Source: Drosophila miranda (lineage: Eukaryota; Arthropoda; Insecta; Diptera; Drosophilidae). From it: 64,000 bases of DNA. A model generated the notes under the pieces. That model did not search any database. It worked only from the letters and a program-made list of their open reading frames with translations, and had not been told where the DNA came from. The position numbers and the translations under genes are program-made. Location of the stretch: NCBI RefSeq assembly GCF_003369915.1, contig NC_046675.1:2108001-2172000 (forward strand). The letters run 5' to 3'. This document shows, in pieces, positions 58,501-64,000 of this stretch (position 1 is the first letter of the stretch; each line of letters begins with the position of its first letter).

Positions 58501-61500
58501 ACATTCCATTCGCCACAAGAGAAATTGACATGTTGAAGTGCAGTTAGGCGGAAGTTGTCTATCTGCCCCCCCCCACAAAAAAAAAAGGGTGTGGGCGTGA
58601 CTAAATGCGGGTCGGCACGTGGGATGTGCGATAACGAAAAAGGAGCAAAGCGGAACGGAGCATAAAAAAGGGCTTATCTGTGTTCTTGGATTTTGATTTC
58701 GGTTCCTTTTTTGTGTGTGTGGGTGTGTGGGTGGGTGTTGCCATGACGTGGGCCATCTATCAAAATGTTTTCTCTTTTTTTGTTGCCAGGTTGGCTTTTC
58801 CGAGGGGGGTTCATAAATTAGCCGCAGCAGAGTGCAGTGCACAGCCGATAAGTAGGCAACACATTTGAGTATGCTCCGGGGGGGTGGGGGGCCGTGGAAA
58901 AGCGCAGCTCCAAGTGGGTTTCCCTCTGCGGAGTGTCAAGTGCCGTTTGCGCTGTCTGCGAAGGTTCTTCGGGGGCTTATCATTGTCAGGCGGGAGACGC
59001 GCCTTGAGCACGCGCCACACCGTATCTGTGTGAGGGGAGTACTTACGTGTGTGCGAGTGTGTGTGTGCAGGCCATGTTGCAAATTAAAATCAAGACAGCA
59101 GCAAAGCCCCAGCTCGAATGATTGATGGCTGTTTTTCATCGCACAACTGTAAAAAGTTCAATGATTTATGCTTTTCCCCAGAATGCTGTTGTTGTTGTTT
59201 CTGGCTAAATGATTGTTTTCCCCCCCCTCCCAGAGATCTCCCAGCTCACTCACTACTTTGCACTTTTAATGTATTTCTTGACAAGTCATGTTCATAACTC
59301 AGTGTCCTGTAAAATTCACAGGAGAAGGAAGGAGAGCGGTAGGGACTTCCCCTTGAAACTTTCCTCTGGATAAAGTTCGAAATCAAAGTTTTGGCGCTGC
59401 TCGGTTTTTAGTAGTAGTTATTTCTGGGGCAGGACTTTGTGTTTTTGTATTTGTTGTTGCCTTTGCTTTTTCGGTTTATTTCGTGCACAGAGACGCAAAT
59501 CATTTGTCAAAATACTCGCAAAGAGCTGCTGCTGCTGCTGCTCCTCCCTCTCGATGGCTGTTTGCCGTTGACAAGCCAAAAGTTGTGCCAATTTGTATTA
59601 GAAACTTCGCTTGGGGCCAGGCCTGCGACCGTGCCGGACATGGACGATGGCCAATGGACCACCGACCAGGGACTGCTTGCCACTTTATGCTCCAAGAGAG
59701 CGCACCGCTTTGCTCATCGCCAAAGTTCAGGTTGCGAGTGGAATATTTATCTTTGGAGTGTTTGCATTCGAGCGGCGGTGGTGCGTCGTACAGTGCGTTA
59801 CGTCTCTATAAGACAGCGTGGGCTTCCACAATCGATGGACTCTAAACTGAGTTCGCAAATATTTGAACTTCAAACGAAGCGACTTCAAACGAAGTTTAGA
59901 AGTCGATTAATCATCGCTTGCTATCGAACTGGCTGACTTATCGGTCACTAATCGCATAAATTATCGTGTCAACTGCTGTTGTTCGATAGTTACTTGAAAA
60001 TGCGATAGATTTTCGATGGAATTCATATACAAAACTTAATTTTTCACCTAATTATCGATTAATAATCGAAAATTCGATTGTCACCACAGTTAATAACAAA
60101 TCTTAGTTCTAGCTTACATCTTATAACTAATTCTTTCAATTAAAACGTGTTAATATTATTTTTGGTATTTTTGTAATCGATTCGATAACTATTTCGATGA
60201 TTATCAAGTGAATATCTTAATTAAACTGTAAGTGCAACAAAAACTGATTATCTTGAATCGGTAATCTCGAAAGATTCTTCTGGATGTCACGCACTGTAGA
60301 TAGAGATTTGCAGTTTCATCACGACACGGCCATCTCCGATTCATTCGACCATTTATTCTGTTTGTTGGCCATTAATTCCGATTCTTGTGTGGCAGTTTCC
60401 AGCTGTCAAAGTTGTTTGTCAACTGCTGTTTGTCATAATGCCCGAAAGTTCGAAAGAAGCGCCGCACATCTGACAGATACTTCTCGCACTTGGTTGAGTG
60501 TAAATTGGTGTACTTCTGCCTTCGCTGCCTCTGCCTCTGATTTCCATTTTATGCCACTCGAAAATGTTCAAGTGCCACTGACACTCGACACTCTTCTCTC
60601 CCTCTCCCTCTCGCTCCACATGAAATTAGCGCCATGGAGCGTGGGGGGTGCGTGGGATGGGGGCTCTTTTGATGAACTGCACTTTTCATCTCATCGCGGG
60701 CCGTGAAGACAGAAAGTGTTACCGAATTGTGACAGCGCAGCTGTGCCTCGGAAATGAATTTACAAAAAATGAACTCCAAACCGGCTTGGGGCTGATTGAG
60801 GCAGCAGGGGACTACTGCTGCTCGTGGCACTTGGCTGTGGCTGTTGCACGAAAGTTTCGGCCAAAAAACAATTAATTAAACTAATGACTCGCTGGATTTG
60901 GGCACCGGGTTTATTAATTAAAGGGTTTTGCTGTTCGACGGGAGGCCACAAGGCCGCTACGATGAGGTTGCCAAAAGGTTCCATTACCTTTAAGAATTAT
61001 TGGAAATTAAGTGGCATTTTCCTCTATTGATTCGAATGGAATTTTAATGTTCTTTAGTTACATTTTCTTTCGAGTTTTTCTCCACAATATTCCTGGCATT
61101 TTCCGCATTGCTGGTTTATGTTAATTCAAGCAAAAAGGCCTCAATTCTTGTTCTAAATTATGTAAATACTGTGGAAGCAATACATATAATTCTCTCGATA
61201 ATTCCCATTTATCATTTGCTAAAAACAAATGCACAGTACGAGTGGAGGAGGTGGAGGCATGACTCTCATACATATCGGCCTATCTATAGAATTCTCTGAG
61301 ACTGAAATACTAATTACTGGCACGAGAAGCAGTTTTGCTCAAATGACGCCGCTGTCAGGCGGGAGGGCAATTTGTATAAATTTTTATTTATTTATTTAAT
61401 TTTCGTTTCGAGCTGATCTGTGGCTCTCAGGCATGCCATTCGAGTGTTCGATAAAGCAGGGACCTTGAGCTACTCAGGGCACCCCATCGCCACACCCCTT

Positions 61501-63211
61501 TGGCCTGATTACGCCCACTCTTTCTGGGCCATAATTTCTCTCATTAATGCGAAGGCTGGCCCAGACCAAGCAGCAAAATGCAACCTAATACTGCTTTTGC
61601 GTGTGGCCAGCAAATCAGCCAGCAAGTCCTCCCCTCCGTCCGCTCGGGTCAAGACATTTTCCGTGCAATTTCCCCAGCTGTCTGTCTGTCAGTCAGTCAC
61701 TCAGGCACTGACTCCCTACAAGGGCACGCAAGGGGCATGCATCGAGCGCCATGCAAATTGATCAAAGGCCACAATTTCTTGGCTCTAATCTGGCAGCCGG
61801 ACGGGGGGCGGCAGGCGGCGGGCGGAGATGTTGTCAGCGGCTTGAATTTAATGACATGACCATAAAAATAGTTGCTGCAGCTTAACAATAAAATACCAAA
61901 TAATTGTGGGCCATAAAAGTTAAGTTGTTAATTGTTTCGGCCACAATCCAGGCCTGGGCGGTACGGGGCGCCACATCGCGTGTCCTGTTTGCCGACACAC
62001 ATTTGCACACAGCAGGAGGAGAGGGAGGAGGGGGGATAGGCAACAGGAAGAAAGATGGCTTCGCTACCGAATGAATGGCTGTTGTTCTTGTTGTTTGGCA
62101 CCCGCTGGCCAAGTTTTAACGAGCAGACGGCCGCCTGTCAATGCCCGGCCATATTTCACGGGAGCGGGGGCCCAAAAAAAAGGGAGGACCAACTACAACT
62201 GCTTTTGGGCCCGGCCAAAACAATGTTAAATAATTCATTTGGCGAAAGCTGAAAGTTTTGCGTGAGAATTTCGCCATATTACACGAAGGGCGGCCCCCTC
62301 CGACAGGGGGGGCCCCTCCGGCTGCGTGCTAAACCGGAAATGAAGGCCCGCTTAATTGCCATGAAGTATGCAGTCTCTTCGTCCTGGCTGTTGCTGGACT
62401 AATCTATATACTTTGCTTTATTGTTGCTCGGCAGATAATAACTGAGCAACTGTCTGTGTTGGGGTCTGTCTCCCGCGTCCCGTGGCTTCGTGGTGTCAAT
62501 GAACCACGTTGGCAGAATAATTGCCAAGTCCTGTCAATGCCTATCGAACTTTATTTGTTGCTGTATTGGTGATGGACTGCCAGGGGGCGTGCCCCCAAGG
62601 CGTACTTTGCCAAGTTCCTCAATAATTTAGTCATCGACACAGCACAGCAAAGGGTTACAGAAGTTCAAAATGTATCTATACAGGATACAGGATACAGAAT
62701 ACAGGATCTGGCAATATTTACCATAACTTTCGTCGACTGCAGCATAGGGGGGTGTGGCGTCGTTGAAGCCGAACCCGGAACCATTGCCCATTTCCCCGGC
62801 CACGGGAACGGGCCCGGGCACGGCGTTGGCGAAGGACAGAGTGGTGGCCGGCACCTCTGGCGGCTGATCCTGCTGCTCGATGGAGGTGGGAGCTGTGGGC
62901 TGCTGCTGCTCGTCGGGGTGGAGCTGGGAGGTGGTGCTGTGGGCGCTGGTGGTGGTCGATGCCAGGTTGAATTCAGTCTCAAGTGTTTCCCATCCAGAGC
63001 CGGTCTCGGCCTCAGCGTTGACTAGATCGGCCAGATCACGATTCGGGCTGCTGGAGGAGCTGCTGTTGTTGTTGTTGGCCATCGGCGTTGGGGCCGTGAA
63101 GGGCGCCGGCGAGGAGGTGGTGGGCAGCGCCGTGGCACAGTGCTCCGCAATGCTGGCGAAGAGCATCAGCTTCAGTAGGGCTCGCAGCAGGGCGTGCTGG
63201 GGGCGTGGCAT
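38473..63211 (-). CDS. Ptp99A: Receptor-type protein tyrosine phosphatase Ptp99A
   Basis: Eleven coding exons in transcript order: 62722-63211, 52312-52515, 50674-50954, 49093-49209, 47794-47933, 41216-41505, 40801-41141, 40571-40737, 39942-40497, 39614-39882, 38473-39541; one frame of 1307 aa. A neuronal receptor phosphatase acting in motor axon guidance in flies. Seen here: signal peptide (residues 1 to about 29), Ser/Thr/Asn-rich linker, two fibronectin III domains (about 164-260 and 264-358), membrane segment about 387-410, then two phosphatase domains. D1 has the KNRY segment, WPD loop with D644, and catalytic C676 in [11 protein letters not shown]2 keeps a WPD loop (868-870) but has Asp951 where the Cys should be (IVDRYGGAQA), so it should be inactive, a known trait of this protein. 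A Gln/Pro-rich tail of about 250 residues ends it. The frame is open to 63349; Met at 63211 gives the signal peptide. Confidence 0.95.
38490..39250 (-). repeat. Gln-, Pro- and Thr-rich low-complexity tail of Ptp99A
   Basis: CAG/CAA repeats encode runs of glutamine, then Gln-Pro alternation, then Pro/Ser/Thr-rich and again Gln- and Asn/His-rich segments. The complementary strand shows long GTTGTTG frames that are only shadows. Confidence 0.85.
41828..41878. repeat. GAGGATGAG microsatellite
   Basis: Tandem nine-base GAGGATGAG units followed by GAG triplets; on this strand it would read as Glu/Asp/Arg repeats but is intronic. Confidence 0.85.
43492..43515. repeat. GT dinucleotide microsatellite
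   Basis: About 12 uninterrupted GT units. Confidence 0.9.
44025..44668 (+). mobile_element. Degenerate, internally deleted hAT-family DNA transposon
   Basis: The segment begins CAGTGTTGCCA and ends with its exact reverse complement TGGCAACACTG, an 11-bp terminal inverted repeat with the CAG start usual for hAT elements. Subterminal copies of CTAGAT/ATCTAGC occur at both ends (44050-44065, about 44113-44122, 44628-44637). Inside, 44281-44646 encodes a fragment like the C-terminal end of hAT transposases, including [14 protein letters not shown], a [19 protein letters not shown] stretch and AAIERVISQ, which correspond to the hAT dimerisation region. The first part ([14 protein letters not shown]) is in a different frame from the rest, so there is a frameshift near 44325-44340; the catalytic N-terminal part is missing. 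It is inactive. A perfect 8-bp target duplication is not seen directly at the ends. Confidence 0.75.
44281..44646 (+). pseudogene. hAT transposase C-terminal fragment, frameshifted
   Basis: Frame 2 reads [17 protein letters not shown] up to about 44336, then the similarity continues in frame 1 as [17 protein letters not shown] and onwards to a stop at 44644-44646. A single frame change fits decay of one old reading frame. The fragment covers only about 120 residues of a protein family usually above 500. Confidence 0.65.
47934..49092 (-). other. Ptp99A intron, 1.2 kb
   Basis: Contains an AGA triplet run just upstream of the transmembrane exon (about 47941-47960) and otherwise unremarkable DNA. 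No gene seen. Confidence 0.7.
49210..50673 (-). other. Ptp99A intron, 1.5 kb
   Basis: Contains G-rich runs at 49891-49910 and a GT repeat at about 50165-50183. No gene seen. Confidence 0.7.
50955..52311 (-). other. Ptp99A intron, 1.4 kb
   Basis: Contains GGCAGCT/TGCAACC short repeats near 51500-51545, CTCCGCCTCAG repeats near 51810-51835 and a C-run cluster at 52080-52098. No gene seen. Confidence 0.7.
55381..55403. repeat. Uninterrupted 23-G homopolymer
   Basis: Twenty-three consecutive G. The length is likely variable and may be mis-sequenced. Confidence 0.85.
55511..55546. repeat. GT dinucleotide microsatellite
   Basis: Eighteen uninterrupted GT units, the longest dinucleotide run in the window. 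Confidence 0.95.
55905..56066 (-). repeat. Remnant of a dispersed mini-me/DINE-like repeat
   Basis: On the minus strand it begins with the near-palindrome GTACCCTTGCTGAAGGGTA (56048-56066), then reads GACGGTTTGCAACGAAAGAAG. I recall a very common Drosophila repeat that starts with ACCCTTGCAGA-GGGTAT and goes on to AAGTTTGCAACGC. The match is from memory and partial. Confidence 0.5.
59922..60187. promoter_or_regulatory. Cluster of seven CGATA/TATCG motifs (BEAF-32/DREF-like)
   Basis: Exact CGATA or its complement occurs at 59922, 59939, 59962, 59984, 60003, 60053 and 60183, seven times in 266 bp; roughly 0.5 would be expected by chance on both strands. Further near-matches (ATCGATT, AATCGA, TTCGAT) fill the gaps. 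BEAF-32 binds grouped CGATA sites at fly domain boundaries. Function here is inferred. Confidence 0.5.
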
Positions 63212-64000
63212 GGCGATTCGTTGTTGGAAGTCGGAGTTGAAGTTGGTTTCTGTTTGGATTTGCCCCTCTTTGATTCTCACTCGTTTTTGATTCACTTTGT
63301 GCGTGCTTTCGCTTTGTTTTGGAGAGCTTTTTGTGCGTTCTCGTCCCACCGTGCAGCAGGACTGAAAGTCTTTTGATTTTCTCTCGTTTTGCTTACAACA
63401 TTTTGTGCGTTTGTTTTGTTTTTGTTGTCTGTATTTTGTGCAGTTTTTTACTTAATTTTACGATCGAGATTCACTCTAAATACTATATTTAAATGATTTC
63501 CATTTTGGCACTACAAAAATACTAGTTTAAATTAACGAATGCGGAAGAGGCGGAGAGCAAAAGCTAAGCGAAGCTTATCTTTGTTCTTCTTTCTTCGATG
63601 ATTCGCTGGCTGCTGCTGCTTCTGTTGTTGTTGTTGTTGTTGCGCCTCGCCCCATAATGTAATAATAATTGTTGCTTTGGTGTAAAACATTTTTCAAATC
63701 TGCCGAACCTTAAAAAAGAGAATACCTTCGACCCGAACCGGAATTTGAGTCCGTCCAGGCCTCTCCTCACGAAGAGGGTGTACCGACTTTGGTTAGACGT
63801 TTGCCACCCAGAGAAACGAAGCTAAAGAGAATCCCAGCAAAACTCTTCTGTCTTCTGTTAGGGTATCAAAAGCCTCGACTTTGAGGGCAAACTTTTTCTT
63901 TGATTTTATTTATTTTATTTTTATTTATGTATGATAATTTATTGCATTTTTTCAATACTCTTCTTCGGTTTCGCCCCATTGTTTTTCATGCGCCCTGTTC
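63212..64000 (-). promoter_or_regulatory. Ptp99A 5' UTR and upstream region
   Basis: Follows the start codon upstream on the minus strand. The frame remains open to 63349, then A/T-rich DNA, a CAACAA-type run (about 63620-63645) and no obvious TATA box. The transcription start cannot be placed from the sequence. Confidence 0.45.

Larger units (their letters stand above)
52516..62721 (-). other. 10.2 kb first coding intron of Ptp99A
   Basis: Separates the signal-peptide exon from the first fibronectin exon; both ends are phase 1 and join directly. Contains many microsatellites (AC at 53485-53505, GT at 54157-54179 and 55511-55546, CA at 56388-56414), a 23-G run, a dispersed-repeat remnant near 56 kb, A/T-rich blocks at 57060-57330 and 59900-60270, and TAATTA-type blocks. 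No nested gene is convincing. Large first introns of neuronal receptors in flies often hold enhancers. Confidence 0.7.

Noticed and set aside
62627..62721. Extension of the Ptp99A first exon to an in-frame stop
   Set aside because: A good donor at 62721/62722 joins in phase to the fibronectin exon; the read-through tail is a CAGGATA-type repeat.

Overview
The window is nuclear DNA from a fruit fly, genus Drosophila, almost certainly Muller element E (the counterpart of D. melanogaster 3R, cytological region 99A). Evidence: 55-75 bp introns with fly-type splice sites, fly core-promoter motifs (DRE, Ohler motif 1), many CA/GT and CAG microsatellites, and a set of proteins I recognise from memory as Ptp99A, Trc8, FipoQ, ND-20L and Spase12 of that region. 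The dispersed repeats and codon choices suggest a species outside the melanogaster subgroup, perhaps the obscura group; the species itself cannot be fixed here.

Layout. 1-5.4 kb: no gene seen. 5.4-6.1 kb (-): intronless NDUFS7/NuoB paralogue (ND-20L). 6.4-18.2 kb: gene-poor, microsatellite-rich, AT-box-rich DNA that looks like cis-regulatory territory. 18.3-23.5 kb (+): Trc8 (RNF139-type ER-membrane RING E3), with a 1.5 kb 5'UTR intron filled with an old modular repeat. 24.6-26.7 kb (-): F-box/leucine-rich protein FipoQ (FBXO33 type), tail-to-tail with Trc8. 29.6-30.7 kb (+): four-pass TMEM179-family protein. 31.8-32.2 kb (+): signal peptidase subunit Spase12/SPCS1. 32.3-33.2 kb (-): DTWD1-type tRNA aminocarboxypropyltransferase, convergent with Spase12 and head-to-head with the next gene. 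33.4-35.5 kb (+): C2orf42 homologue. 38.5-63.2 kb (-): receptor tyrosine phosphatase Ptp99A in 11 coding exons, with a 10.2 kb first coding intron and a 6.3 kb intron carrying a degenerate hAT transposon.

The genes do not form one pathway. Two make ubiquitin ligase components (Trc8, FipoQ), two act at the ER membrane (Trc8, Spase12), one is mitochondrial, one modifies tRNA, and Ptp99A is a neuronal cell-surface phosphatase. Exon joins were assembled by hand from GT/AG sites; each gene gives one unbroken frame across all joins.

I found no clearly new biological system. The observations most worth following are the modular repeat family placed beside three promoters, the hAT remnant with matching terminal inverted repeats, a dense CGATA (BEAF-32/DREF-like) cluster inside the Ptp99A intron, the intronless complex I paralogue, and a translatable 57-nt intron in Spase12.
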